Origin: Clostridia bacterium
GTDB taxonomy: Bacteria; Bacillota; Clostridia; Lachnospirales; Lachnospiraceae
DNA: 64,000 bases
Direction: 5' to 3'
NCBI GenBank assembly: GCA_910575725.1
Contig: CAJTFE010000011.1
Span: forward strand, 1 to 64,000
Under the pieces are notes generated by a model. That model ran no database searches. It worked only from the letters and a program-made list of their open reading frames with translations, and was not told the DNA's origin. Of this stretch, positions 1 to 10,078 are shown piece after piece. Numbering within the stretch: the stretch's first letter is position 1; each line of letters begins with the position of its first letter. The position numbers and the translations under genes are program-made.

Positions 1-45
1 GGGCAGGGGGTGGTTCTTGTGGAGGGGTGGTGGCGGGGGCGGGGG

Positions 46-1197
46 TTAGTCCTCGCGGAGGGTTAGGCGGGAGAGGAGTTCGTTGGTGATGGTTCCGGCG
101 GCTTGGGCCAGGGGCTCGGCGCGGAGGGTGTGGGGGCCGTCGGTTCCTAGGAGGGTGACGGTGTCGCCGGGGCGGGCGTCGGGGATCTGGGTGATGTCTA
201 TGATTATCTGGTCCATGCAGATGTTTCCGATGATGTGGGCTTTCTGGCCGCGGACGAGGACGGGGATCTGCCGGCCGGAGAGGCTTCGGGGCAGGCCGTC
301 GGCATAGCCGATGGTGACGGCGGCGATGCGCATGGGGGCCTCGGCCCGGAAGTTGCGGCCGTAGCTGACGGTTTCGCCTTCTTTGAGTTCTTTGATGACA
401 GCGATTCGGGCGTGGAGGGAGAGGACTGGGCGCAGGGGCAGGCGGTTCATTAGTTCTGGCTCGGGGCTGCTGTAGCAGCCGTACATGGCGATGCCGAAAC
501 GGGCGTAGCTTAGGGGCAGATCGGGATAGTTGAGGACGCCGTAGCTGCTTTGGAGGTGGAGCCTGCCGGGGTTTAATCCCTGTTCTTTTAGCTGTTCTAT
601 GGTTTTGAAGAAGGATGAGATCTGGAGCCGGGTGAAGAGGATGTCTTCCATTTTCTGGCTGTCGGCTGCGCAGAGGTGGGAGTACATGCCTAGGATCTGC
701 AGCTTTTCGCAGGAAAAGAGGGAGGCAAGCTCCTGGATGTGATCGGAGCGCTCGCCTAGGCGGTGCATGCCGGTGTCCAGCTTGATATGGACTTTTATGG
801 GGTAGTAGGCGGCTGCGTTGAGGGCCTGGGCGTGGGCGCAGTCGGCGGCTGTCTGAATGAGATCGTAGGTGGTGAGCAGGTGAACCTGGTGTGGGGAGGT
901 GTAGCCCAGCACGAGGATTTCTCCCTGGATTCCGTGAAGGCGCAGTTCAACGCCCTCCTGGACGGTGGCGACTGCGAAGGCGCGGATGCCTATGTGGTTT
1001 AAGTAGGAGGCGGTTGATACGGCGCCGTGGCCGTAGGCGTTGGCTTTTACTACGGCCATGAATTCGCAGTCTTTGGGAAGGAGGCTTTTTAGGGCCTCTA
1101 CGTTGTATTTTAAGTTTTCATAGTGGAGTTCCCTCCAGGCTCTCCGTTCGGGAAGCAGACGGACGATCATGGCGTCCTGGCTGATTTTTGTGATCAT
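46..1197 (-). CDS. vanTr: VanT-type serine/alanine racemase (separate racemase subunit)
   Basis: PLP-dependent fold-type III racemase of 383 aa, predicted to make D-Ser for the D-Ala-D-Ser ligase encoded upstream. The PLP lysine is K51 in VVKANAYGHG; the second catalytic base lies in VSYGRNF. Near the C-terminus the family motif reads TITNELLSRL, so N372 sits where Geobacillus alanine racemase has Tyr354. VanT serine racemases carry Asn there, and that change is known to widen the enzyme to serine. In classical VanT this domain is fused behind a membrane domain; here it is a separate gene 30 bp after the membrane gene. ATG at 1197 follows an AGAGGGGG ribosome site. It could still act mainly as an alanine racemase; genomic context and N372 favour serine. 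Confidence 0.85.
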   Translation of the reverse strand: MITKISQDAMIVRLLPERRAWRELHYENLKYNVEALKSLLPKDCEFMAVVKANAYGHGAVSTASYLNHIGIRAFAVATVQEGVELRLHGIQGEILVLGYTSPHQVHLLTTYDLIQTAADCAHAQALNAAAYYPIKVHIKLDTGMHRLGERSDHIQELASLFSCEKLQILGMYSHLCAADSQKMEDILFTRLQISSFFKTIEQLKEQGLNPGRLHLQSSYGVLNYPDLPLSYARFGIAMYGCYSSPEPELMNRLPLRPVLSLHARIAVIKELKEGETVSYGRNFRAEAPMRIAAVTIGYADGLPRSLSGRQIPVLVRGQKAHIIGNICMDQIIIDITQIPDARPGDTVTLLGTDGPHTLRAEPLAQAAGTITNELLSRLTLRED

Positions 1198-1227
1198 AAT
1201 AGAAATCCCCCTCTTTAAAAGTAATGG

Positions 1228-2268
1228 TTATTTGGTCTTAGATTTGACGGAAGTTTTTTCCCTGGCCTTGGTTTTCTTAGGAAGCATTGTGGAAAGCTTT
1301 GTTAAGATCAGCGCCCCGGCAAGGGTGGAGACAGCCACTGCCAGATAATGGATCAGACTGTTGTCCACGAAAAAGGACAGCCTTGTTACCTTTGCACCGC
1401 CTCGCACAAGAATGATAAAGAGAGGATGGAGCAGGTAAATGTATAGGGGCAGATCTTTGGGGAAGGTTTTTCTGTGTTCCCCGGTACAATCCTCCAACAG
1501 GGCGGAGAACAGGAAATACATCACGGGAAGCAGAAAAAGGTACATGCTGTCGTGGCGCTGTGTTTCCATGAGCTTGAGCAGAATTCCTTCACCCAGAAGA
1601 AAGCCAAAGGAGACGCCCAGGGCTCCTATGGACAGGGCGAAGGACGGACGGCGCCGTGCGGCTGCGTAACCCAGAAGGAGAAAGACGGGCGTGTAAAAAA
1701 GTCCGTTCCTGGTGTATTCAAATATATGAAACAATCCCTGGTAAATGGTATATACAAAGGTTTTTTCCCCTATGAGCCCGTAATAGCTGTCTCCGAATAA
1801 GCCGGCCAGATAGAGCAGGACGCAGACAGCGCCTGCAGCCTTAAAGGGCAGGGCGCGCAGCAGCAGGAGCAGGAGGGCAAAGCCAAGGAGCAGAGCGGGA
1901 AGATACCACAGGTGGTAGAAGGTTCCGTCAAGAAAAATCATTTTTAAGACAGAGATGATTCCCGCGCCCTTGAAATGCCCGGCATAAATCCCTACAGGAA
2001 GGTAAAGCACTACAGAAACCAGATAAATCAGGCCGATGCGCTTTAGGTAAGCGAATCCGTATGCCCTGTCCTCCAAAGCCTTTGGCAGAACAAAGTATCC
2101 CGTCACCATGAAGAAGAAAGGAACGGCTGTACGCGCCAGAACCCTTGTGAGGATGTAGTCGGCTTCCGGGCTTAGGGAGGTCAGGGGCGAGGTATGGATG
2201 GCAATTACCAAAAAAGCGGCCAGAAGCTTGAAACGGTCAATGGCAGGATAAAAGTATTTTTCCGTCAT
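1228..2268 (-). CDS. vanTm: VanT membrane subunit, acyltransferase-3 family membrane protein
   Basis: Multi-pass membrane protein of 346 aa with about ten hydrophobic segments and an acyltransferase-3-like N-terminus (YFYPAIDRFKLLAAFLVI, then a conserved HTS). This is the fold of the N-terminal half of VanT, thought to take up L-serine. Start chosen at ATG 2268 because GGAGG lies 5 nt upstream; the longer TTG start at 2280 would put that site inside the gene. It begins 2 nt after the vanXY stop, so the operon is continuous. No racemase domain follows in frame; the racemase is the next gene. A similar two-gene VanT is known in the enterococcal vanL cluster. Taken alone the protein could be an unrelated O-acetyltransferase; its place between vanXY and the racemase argues for VanT. 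Confidence 0.75.
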   Translation of the reverse strand: MTEKYFYPAIDRFKLLAAFLVIAIHTSPLTSLSPEADYILTRVLARTAVPFFFMVTGYFVLPKALEDRAYGFAYLKRIGLIYLVSVVLYLPVGIYAGHFKGAGIISVLKMIFLDGTFYHLWYLPALLLGFALLLLLLRALPFKAAGAVCVLLYLAGLFGDSYYGLIGEKTFVYTIYQGLFHIFEYTRNGLFYTPVFLLLGYAAARRRPSFALSIGALGVSFGFLLGEGILLKLMETQRHDSMYLFLLPVMYFLFSALLEDCTGEHRKTFPKDLPLYIYLLHPLFIILVRGGAKVTRLSFFVDNSLIHYLAVAVSTLAGALILTKLSTMLPKKTKAREKTSVKSKTK

Positions 2269-2270
2269 AG

Positions 2271-3035
2271 CTACCTCCAAAGGGTGAAAATGAAGCCTTC
2301 CCGGTTGTCGCCGGACACCTGGAAGGGGAGATATCCGGGGAGTTCAAGTCTGGTCAGATCCTCCTCTGCCTTTTTATAGAAAAGCTCAAAGGTTTTATTT
2401 TCCACATGAACCTGTAAGTGGCGGCCTTCATAAGGAAAATCTCTTAAATAGTCCAGATATTCCTCCAGGCAGAAGCCGTTTGCGTCCATGACGGAGGCAT
2501 GGGGAAGTCCCACATAGCGGAAATGCCAGGGTTCCGGCGCAATTCCTGTCAGAGCCTCCTTTCCTTCCCGGTAGCGCTCCACAAAACCGTAGGAAGCCGC
2601 TTTGCTGCGGAAACGTCCGCAAATACCGTCTCTTGGAAAATAAGGGCGCAGAAAGTCGATTTCTTCCTGGTTGAGGGCCAGGTCAATGGCCAGGCCCGTC
2701 TCGTGCTCGCTGTGGCCGGGAGCAGCTACATAGCTTTCGGTAAAAGCTTTACCGTGTTCCTTAAGGGAAGAAGCATAGAGATCCTCCTGCTCCTGCCGGG
2801 TGCGGAAGCCGCTGACCGGAACAAGGGAAGAGCTGCTTCCGATAGTGGCAAATAATGTTTCCAGCACCAGGGCTGTCTTTCGCTCCAGGCAGACCTGGGA
2901 AGGCCTGGATTCTGTTTTACCGGACAGAGGCCGGAGCTGATCTGGAGTCATGCTCTGGCGCAGGGGGTGCCGGGCGTTTACCAGAAGCAGGTTCCCCGAA
3001 TAGACCTGCTCCCGGCGAAGCGTTACCGCTTTCAT
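2271..3035 (-). CDS. vanXY: VanXY-type D,D-peptidase (dipeptidase/carboxypeptidase)
   Basis: Zinc D,D-peptidase of the VanY/VanXY family, 254 aa, without an evident signal peptide, so probably cytoplasmic like known VanXY enzymes. Zinc-site motif SEHETGLAID gives H111 and D118; EPWHFRYVG gives the catalytic E168 and ligand H171. In D-Ala-D-Ser clusters it hydrolyses D-Ala-D-Ala and removes terminal D-Ala from UDP-MurNAc-pentapeptide, clearing the vancomycin target. Start ATG 3035 overlaps the vanG stop by 4 nt (ATGA), implying translational coupling. Confidence 0.88.
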   Translation of the reverse strand: MKAVTLRREQVYSGNLLLVNARHPLRQSMTPDQLRPLSGKTESRPSQVCLERKTALVLETLFATIGSSSSLVPVSGFRTRQEQEDLYASSLKEHGKAFTESYVAAPGHSEHETGLAIDLALNQEEIDFLRPYFPRDGICGRFRSKAASYGFVERYREGKEALTGIAPEPWHFRYVGLPHASVMDANGFCLEEYLDYLRDFPYEGRHLQVHVENKTFELFYKKAEEDLTRLELPGYLPFQVSGDNREGFIFTLWR

Positions 3036-4081
3036 GGCTCCACCGCCAGACGGATGAGGGCATCCACAATCTCCTCAAAGGTCATTCCGATGCCTTTCAG
3101 CATATTGGGATAGCGGCTGTGGGAGGTGAAACCGGGGATTGTATTCACCTCGTTGAATACCAGCCGCCCGTCCGGTGTGAGGAAGAGATCTACCCGTGTA
3201 AAGCCCTTGCAGGACAGGATGCGGTAGATGCGTCCGGCCGTTTCCCGGATACGCTCTGCCGTTTCCGGGCTTATGCGTGCGGGCATATGAATCCGGGAGG
3301 TCTTGAGGGTGTATTTTTCCGTATAGTCAAAGAAGCCGTCGGAGAGCTCGATTTCATCCGGCTCTCCTAAAATCAGCTCGTGATTTCCCAGAACGGCGCA
3401 GCCTACCTCAAAGCCTGGAATGGCTTCCTCCACGATCACGCAGTCGTCGTGGGAGAAGGCCAGGGTGATAGCCTCCTCCAGATTGCCCGGAGTCTCGATC
3501 TTCGTAATGCCGAAAGAGGATCCGGCCTTTACAGGCTTTACAAAGAGAGGATAGGCCAGATGCTCAGTCATGGCAAACTGCTCCGCCTCGGTGGGCATCC
3601 GCCGAAAGAGAACGGACTTTGGAACCTCGATCCCGTCCAGGTTGACCAGCGTGTGGGCCAGATGCTTGTCCATGCCGAGGACGGAGCTTTTCATGCCGCA
3701 GCCCACCACGGGAATGCCGGCCAGCTCGCAGAGCCCCTGAATGGTGCCGTCCTCGCCGTTTTTTCCGTGAAGGATGGGAAAGACGGCGTCCAGACGGATC
3801 AGCTCAATCTCGCCGCCGCGCATCAGGTAGAGGCCGTGATCCGTCCGATTGGGGGAAATCATGGCCGGGAAGCAGTCTGCGGAGGCCCAGGTATCCGCCG
3901 GAATCCGGTCTAAATCTCCCTGATAGTAGAGCCAGGTGCCTTCCCGGGTAATGCCGATGAGGTGAACCTGGTATTTTTCCTGTCTGATATGTGAAATAAC
4001 GGAATAGGCGGACTGGAGGGAAACCTCGTACTCTGTGGAGCAGCCGCCGAATAAAATTGCAATCACTGTTTTATTTTCCAT
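3032..4081 (-). CDS. vanG: VanG-type D-alanine--D-serine ligase
   Basis: ATP-grasp D-Ala-D-X ligase of 349 aa that would make D-Ala-D-Ser, lowering vancomycin affinity of peptidoglycan precursors. N-terminal FGGCSTEYEVSLQSA is close to VanG. The specificity (omega-loop) region reads FFDYTEKYTLKTS then RIHMPARI, as in D-Ala-D-Ser ligases. C-terminal FNEVNTIPGFTSHS holds the metal-binding E and N. Start set at ATG 4081, preceded by AGAAAGGA; the open frame runs 99 nt further up but lacks a ribosome site. First gene of the vanG-vanXY-vanTm-vanTr unit, behind a predicted VanR-controlled promoter. Confidence 0.9.
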   Translation of the reverse strand: MENKTVIAILFGGCSTEYEVSLQSAYSVISHIRQEKYQVHLIGITREGTWLYYQGDLDRIPADTWASADCFPAMISPNRTDHGLYLMRGGEIELIRLDAVFPILHGKNGEDGTIQGLCELAGIPVVGCGMKSSVLGMDKHLAHTLVNLDGIEVPKSVLFRRMPTEAEQFAMTEHLAYPLFVKPVKAGSSFGITKIETPGNLEEAITLAFSHDDCVIVEEAIPGFEVGCAVLGNHELILGEPDEIELSDGFFDYTEKYTLKTSRIHMPARISPETAERIRETAGRIYRILSCKGFTRVDLFLTPDGRLVFNEVNTIPGFTSHSRYPNMLKGIGMTFEEIVDALIRLAVEP

Positions 4082-4223
4082 AATAACAACATCCTTTCTC
4101 TTTCTGTAAAGCCCATGTTCAGCATAGAACTTTCGGGTGACAGAACCATGACTTTTTAGTGACAGTATTGTCATTATCAAGCAGGTCCTATACCTGTATG
4201 GTATCAGATATGGAGATGAAAAA

Positions 4224-4261
4224 CCTATAGATTCTCTGTGGGGAAGCTTAAGAATGCTTAA
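4224..4261 (-). promoter_or_regulatory. Predicted VanR-controlled promoter of the vanG operon
   Basis: On the minus strand two copies of TTAAGC (4256-4261 and 4246-4251) are spaced exactly 10 bp apart, one helical turn. They are followed 16 nt later by TATAGG (4224-4229), a plausible -10. Tandem half-sites on a 10-bp period taking the place of a -35 box are typical of OmpR/PhoB-family activators, the family of VanR. Inference from layout only. Confidence 0.5.
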
Positions 4262-4317
4262 ATAAAATATTAATTTTAATGGAGTATCCGCACGGGAGGT
4301 TTGAAAGAGCGGACAAG

Positions 4318-4353
4318 AAAAAGGCTGTCGGACAGATATCTGTCTAACAGCCT
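4318..4353 (-). terminator. Rho-independent terminator after vanRS
   Basis: Minus-strand hairpin with arms AGGCTGT and ACAGCCT around the perfect palindrome GACAGATATCTGTC, then a T run. It separates vanRS from the vanG unit, so the latter needs its own promoter. Confidence 0.85.
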
Positions 4354-4365
4354 GGATTAGATACT

Positions 4366-5496
4366 TTACTCCGCTGCCGGAAGCGAAATGGAGAATACCG
4401 TCCCTTCTTCACTGCTGGAAGCAGAGATAACACCCTGGTGGGCCGTGACGATTTCTTTGGCAATGGCAAGGCCCAGGCCGGCGCCTCCTGTGCTTGTGGA
4501 ACGGGCGCTGTCCAGGCGGAAGAATTTTTCGAAGATGGAGCGCAGATTTTCCGGCGGAATCACCGGGCCCTGGTTGGTGAAGGTGATGTGGATCTGGCTT
4601 TCCTCCTGCCAGGCCCGGATCTCGATAACGGTGTCCGGATAGCTGTAAGCAGCTGCGTTTTTCAGAATGTTGTTAAATACACGGGCAAGCTTGTCGGGAT
4701 CCCCGGGGAGGATGAGATCCTCCGGCACGTGGACGTGGGCTGTCTTTCCGGCCGGGGACAGGATCGGGTAAAATTCCTCTACCATCTGCTGCAGCATATA
4801 GGAAAGGTGCAGATTTTCCCGGTTCAAGGGAATGGACTGGAGGTTAAAACGGGTGATTTCAAAGAATTCATTGATCAGCTGTTCCAGCCGGTAAGCTTTG
4901 TCCAAGGTAATGGAAAGGTACTTGGCACGCTGCTCCACAGGCAGATCCGGAGCTTCCTTCATAAGATCCAGGTAGCCGATGACAGAGGTTAAGGGCGTGC
5001 GGATGTCATGGGCCAGGTAGACCACCAGATCGTTTTTCCGCTGCTCAGCCTGCCGGGCGTCGCGCTCCCGTTTTTCCAGGACATTTTTGCATTCGTTGAG
5101 CTTAAGCTCCAGAAAGCTCATCTCCGGCGAAAGGGTGATAAGCTCCCGGGATTCGTCCAGAAGAGCGTCGCAGCCGGCGGAGATCTCGTTGAAATAGCTG
5201 GTAACCCAGCGGATGGAGTAGCGGAATACGGCTACCAGAGCTATGATAATGGCGATGCAGATGATCATGCTCAGATTTTCCCGGAATACAGTCTCGTAGA
5301 TGTACAGGGCATCCTGGTATTCCAGACGGAATTTGCTGGCCAGGAAGGTGACTACGGCTTCTCCGAAATGCCCACGTATAAGCTCCCGGAAAAAAAGAAC
5401 CATTCCGATGGAAATGAGAATGAGGGAGAGCATTTTCTGCATCATTTTCCGCTCAAACTGATAGTAATTACTCTTTCGTGTTATTTTTCTACTCAA
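4366..5496 (-). CDS. vanS: VanS-type sensor histidine kinase
   Basis: Membrane histidine kinase of 376 aa. Two membrane spans (about residues 22-36 and 77-91) enclose a short extracellular loop; the H-box is YLAHDIRTPLT with phospho-acceptor H163, followed by N-, G1- and G2-box ATPase motifs (NILKNAAAY, GGAGLGLAIAKE). Partner of VanR in the next gene up. The start is TTG 5496, overlapping the vanR stop by 8 nt; an internal ATG start would remove part of the N-terminal cytoplasmic segment only. Presumably senses glycopeptide or cell-wall stress. Its domain order is of the general VanS/PhoR type, so the assignment rests on its neighbours. Confidence 0.85.
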   Translation of the reverse strand: MSRKITRKSNYYQFERKMMQKMLSLILISIGMVLFFRELIRGHFGEAVVTFLASKFRLEYQDALYIYETVFRENLSMIICIAIIIALVAVFRYSIRWVTSYFNEISAGCDALLDESRELITLSPEMSFLELKLNECKNVLEKRERDARQAEQRKNDLVVYLAHDIRTPLTSVIGYLDLMKEAPDLPVEQRAKYLSITLDKAYRLEQLINEFFEITRFNLQSIPLNRENLHLSYMLQQMVEEFYPILSPAGKTAHVHVPEDLILPGDPDKLARVFNNILKNAAAYSYPDTVIEIRAWQEESQIHITFTNQGPVIPPENLRSIFEKFFRLDSARSTSTGGAGLGLAIAKEIVTAHQGVISASSSEEGTVFSISLPAAE

Positions 5497-6187
5497 TTTT
5501 GTATCCCACTCCCCATACGGTTTTGATGTATTTTGGTTTTTCGCTGGAATCGTTCATTTTTTCCCGAAGGTGCCGGATGTGCACCATGATGGTGTTGTTA
5601 TTGCTGCTGTAGTATTTCTCGCCCCACACGTCGAAGAAGAGGCGGTCGGAGCTCACTACCTCGCCGCGGTTTTTGCAGAGGCTCCAGAGAATGGAGAATT
5701 CGGTGGGCGTGAGGGCCAGGGGCTTTTCGTTTAAGGTGCAGGTGTGGTCTCGTTTGTTGATGGTTAAGCCTGAGATGGAGAGGGTGTTGGGATCCTCTTC
5801 CTGGGCCGGGAGGTTGTTGTATTTGGTAAAACGGCGGAGCTGGGCTTTTACACGGGCTATGAGCTCCAGGGGGCGGAAGGGCTTGGTGATGTAGTCGTCT
5901 GCTCCCAGGGTGAGGCCGGTGATTTTGTCGATCTCCTCGTCTTTGGCGGTGAGCATGATGATGGGAAAGTTCAGGGTTTCCCGGATTTTCTGGCAGATGG
6001 AGAAGCCGCTCATGTCGGGGAGCATGACGTCCAGAATGGCGAGATCCGGGGTGTCGTGTTCTAAGTAGGCCAGGACTTCTTTGCCGTTGTAGAATTTGTG
6101 AACCTCGTAGGATTCGTTGGAGAGGTAGAGCTCTATGAGATCGGCTATTTCTTTTTCGTCGTCTACGACTAGGATTTTGGATTGCAT
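5489..6187 (-). CDS. vanR: VanR-type OmpR-family response regulator
   Basis: Response regulator of 232 aa: receiver domain (DD at 9-10, phospho-acceptor D53 in LAILDVMLPD, the T in MLTAKD, K in TKPF) and C-terminal OmpR-type winged helix (ALTPTEFSILWSL, VRHLREKM-like segment). Expected to be phosphorylated by the overlapping vanS product and to activate vanG expression. Start chosen at ATG 6187 (MQSKILVVDD), with AAGGAG upstream; the longer open frame to 6508 runs through the palindromic repeat and is not credible. Confidence 0.87.
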   Translation of the reverse strand: MQSKILVVDDEKEIADLIELYLSNESYEVHKFYNGKEVLAYLEHDTPDLAILDVMLPDMSGFSICQKIRETLNFPIIMLTAKDEEIDKITGLTLGADDYITKPFRPLELIARVKAQLRRFTKYNNLPAQEEDPNTLSISGLTINKRDHTCTLNEKPLALTPTEFSILWSLCKNRGEVVSSDRLFFDVWGEKYYSSNNNTIMVHIRHLREKMNDSSEKPKYIKTVWGVGYKIE

Positions 6188-6332
6188 ATTATGTAAGGTC
6201 TCCTTTTGTCTTGAGTAGTTGTTTAATGATAGTTTACCATGTTTTCTTAAATATAACAGGAAAAATGGGGGAAGTTCTTTAAAAAATGGGGAGAAAATCT
6301 TAAGAAGAGATGAAGAATGAGGGGGGACGGAC

Positions 6333-6593
6333 GGGTCATCCGCAAAATAAGGCCTCAGCCATTTCCATATCCCCAGCAATAAGGAATCCTCCCACTTTGC
6401 GGGCCCCTCCTTATCACAACGGTTCGGACGGTTCGCGTACAGTCTGTCTGCTTTGAACGTACATTGACCCTTTTTCGTTGTGTGGAGAGGGGAGGTGTTC
6501 TTGGTCAATGTGCGTTCATATCAGACAGACTGTTCGCGAACAGCCGGACACTGGATATTGGAAATGGCTGAGACCTTATTTTGCGGATGACCC
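6333..6593. repeat. 261-bp imperfect palindromic (MITE-like) repeat
   Basis: The first and last ~40 bases are near-perfect inverted copies: GGGTCATCCGCAAAATAAGG at 6333 reads back from 6593, continuing into TCAGCCATTTCC. A second inverted block lies further in: GTACAGTCTGTCTG.. GAACGTACATTGACC on the left against GGTCAATGTGCGTTC..CAGACAGACTGTTCGCG on the right. The left arm carries about 50 extra bases. No coding potential. The outer arm motif recurs at 24518-24595, so this is a dispersed repeat and not just a terminator. With the flanking spacers it fills the non-coding gap between vanR and the truncated kinase. Confidence 0.75.
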
Positions 6594-6653
6594 TGGGGTT
6601 GTAATGGTGGGGGGATTGTGGATATAATGGGGGGTGAAGATGGGGGTGTTGGG

Positions 6654-7105
6654 ATGAGGGGGAAGGCTTTGAAGCTTAAGAGTATTTTGATTTTGTTTAT
6701 GGCTGGTTTTATTTTTGCGGCGCTGGGGATTAGCGGGGGGATTTCTTTTCGGATGTTTGAGGGGGCTATGGTGGATAAGATTGGGGATTCCAGGGCGGAT
6801 GTTTTGTCGCAGATTTCGGAGAAGATTTCTGGGATTAAGATGAGTATGGATTTGCTGTCGGATTTGTATTTTTATAATGAGAATTTGACGGCGCTTTATA
6901 AAAAGGAGGGGTATTCCTGGGAGGATCGGCGGAGGATACGGGAGAATTTTGAGCGGATTGAGGAGCTGTCGGCTATGACTTCGACGGTGATGGAGATGGA
7001 TTTTTATTATGCTTTTTTGATGGAGAATGGGTATTGTTATTCGTCCAATCCGGGGGCGGAGGGCTCGCTTGAGGATTATAAAGACCGGATTTGGTTTCCG
7101 GTGAT
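6654..7105 (+). pseudogene. 5' fragment of a membrane sensor (histidine kinase-like), cut off by the mobile element
   Basis: About 150 aa of a bacterial sensor: a basic N-terminus, one membrane span (ILILFMAGFIFAALGISGGI), then an extracytoplasmic segment with helical character (SQISEKISGIKMSMDLLSDL) as in YesM-type kinases. The frame continues a few residues into the element and stops at 7151. No kinase domain is present. Start taken at ATG 6654; the ORF extends to 6618 without a clear ribosome site. The exact sensor family cannot be fixed from this part. Confidence 0.6.
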
Positions 7106-7174
7106 ATATGCTCTAAATGACTTCTTAATCACGAGATTTTCTCATGGTTAGTGAAGAACCCATTTAGAGCATAT
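7106..7174. repeat. 14-bp perfect inverted repeat at the left end of the element
   Basis: ATATGCTCTAAATG (7106-7119) is exactly inverted as CATTTAGAGCATAT (7161-7174), 22 nt before the recombinase start. The 41-bp interior is itself partly inverted (CTTCTTAATCA against TGGTTAGTGAAG). Candidate recombinase-binding end or hairpin controlling recombinase expression. Confidence 0.6.
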
Positions 7175-7181
7175 TTCATGA

Positions 7182-9077
<1,896 letters not shown>

Positions 9078-9116
9078 GCGGCTGGCATACCACAGAAAAG
9101 GCAAGGAGGCATACAC

Positions 9117-9470
9117 ATGAATGGACTGACTTATACAAAAGTTGGAGATTACTATCTCCCGAATCTGGTATTAAAAGAGCAGCCGGACACGCCAATCGGC
9201 AAGTATGGGCGCATGAGGCTCCGCTATCTGAAAGAACACCGGAAGAGGCTGTATACCAGCCTGCTCCTGACGGAAAAACTCTATCCTCATTTGTTGGAGA
9301 TTGATGAGGCCGCCAATGAGCGAATGGATATTCTTATGCCGCAACTAATGAAGGCCGCCGGTGTGACCGAAGAATTGAAAGCAGACGACCAAATGAAATG
9401 GGTGGGTCTGGCAAATAACTGTAAGGCGCAGGCAGAGGAAATCATTTGTGCAGAATTGATTTATAACTAG
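9117..9470 (+). CDS. TnpV-type transposon-encoded protein
   Basis: 117 aa. The N-terminal TYTKVGDYYLPNL, the middle PIGKYGRMRLRYLKEHR and the C-terminal MKWVGLANNCKAQAEEI are the recurring signature of TnpV proteins found next to serine recombinases in clostridial elements. Function unknown. Starts 39 nt after the recombinase, behind GGAGG, in the same transcription unit. Confidence 0.85.
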   Translation: MNGLTYTKVGDYYLPNLVLKEQPDTPIGKYGRMRLRYLKEHRKRLYTSLLLTEKLYPHLLEIDEAANERMDILMPQLMKAAGVTEELKADDQMKWVGLANNCKAQAEEIICAELIYN

Positions 9471-9716
9471 AGGCAAGGTATAATCATATATAAAATATTC
9501 CTCATTTTCTTTTCATAAATGAATTTGAGGTTTCACCTTGTCACACTCTGCAATAGAATTTTTAGTGTGGAGTAAAAGGAAAGGAGGATTGGGGATTTAT
9601 GCTTAATCCTATCGTTATTGTTGCGTAAGCAAGGCTATCGCAACGGTTAAAATATGAATAGGTGTTGCGGATAGACCTTGCGGTTCCTGATAGACAAATC
9701 ACATTAGGAGTGCAAA

Positions 9717-9995
9717 ATGGGTTACAAAAAAGCAACACACATTCTGCCGCATGATTTACTTCTGAAAGTCCAGGAATACATTGATGGAGAATTTTTGTAT
9801 ATCCCTAGAATTTCTGATAACAAAAAAAGCTGGGGAGAAACAACCTCAACCCGTCAGGAATTACAAGATAGAAACCACCGTATTTATAATGACTACCTTG
9901 CAGGAAAACGAATGGATTTCCTTGCTGAAAAATATTTTCTATCTTTAAAAAGTATTCAGAGAATTATCGGGCAGTTAAAAAAAGAATATAATTGA
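9717..9995 (+). CDS. CD3324-family small DNA-binding-like protein
   Basis: 92 aa. HDLLLKVQEYIDGEFLYIPR then SWGETTSTRQELQDRN and a C-terminal helix-turn-helix-like part (LAEKYFLSLKSIQRIIGQLK). It matches my recollection of the CD3324 family, which resembles the Mor activator fold. Probably a regulator; target unknown. A strong hairpin terminator follows directly. Confidence 0.7.
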   Translation: MGYKKATHILPHDLLLKVQEYIDGEFLYIPRISDNKKSWGETTSTRQELQDRNHRIYNDYLAGKRMDFLAEKYFLSLKSIQRIIGQLKKEYN

Positions 9996-9999
9996 CAGG

Positions 10000-10040
10000 A
10001 ATGGGCTGGTGTTATTTTAAAATACATCAGCCCATTTCTT
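10000..10040 (+). terminator. Terminator after the CD3324-like gene
   Basis: ATGGGCTG at 10001 pairs with CAGCCCAT at 10028 with further A/T pairing inside, followed by TTCTTATG. Confidence 0.7.
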
Positions 10041-10078
10041 ATGTTTATTTATAAAAAGAGTATTAGGTTTGGTTCTGT

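Noticed and set aside
5489-6508. 339-aa reading of the VanR gene
   Set aside because: The extra 107 residues come from the palindromic repeat and spacer; the family N-terminus and ribosome site are at 6187.
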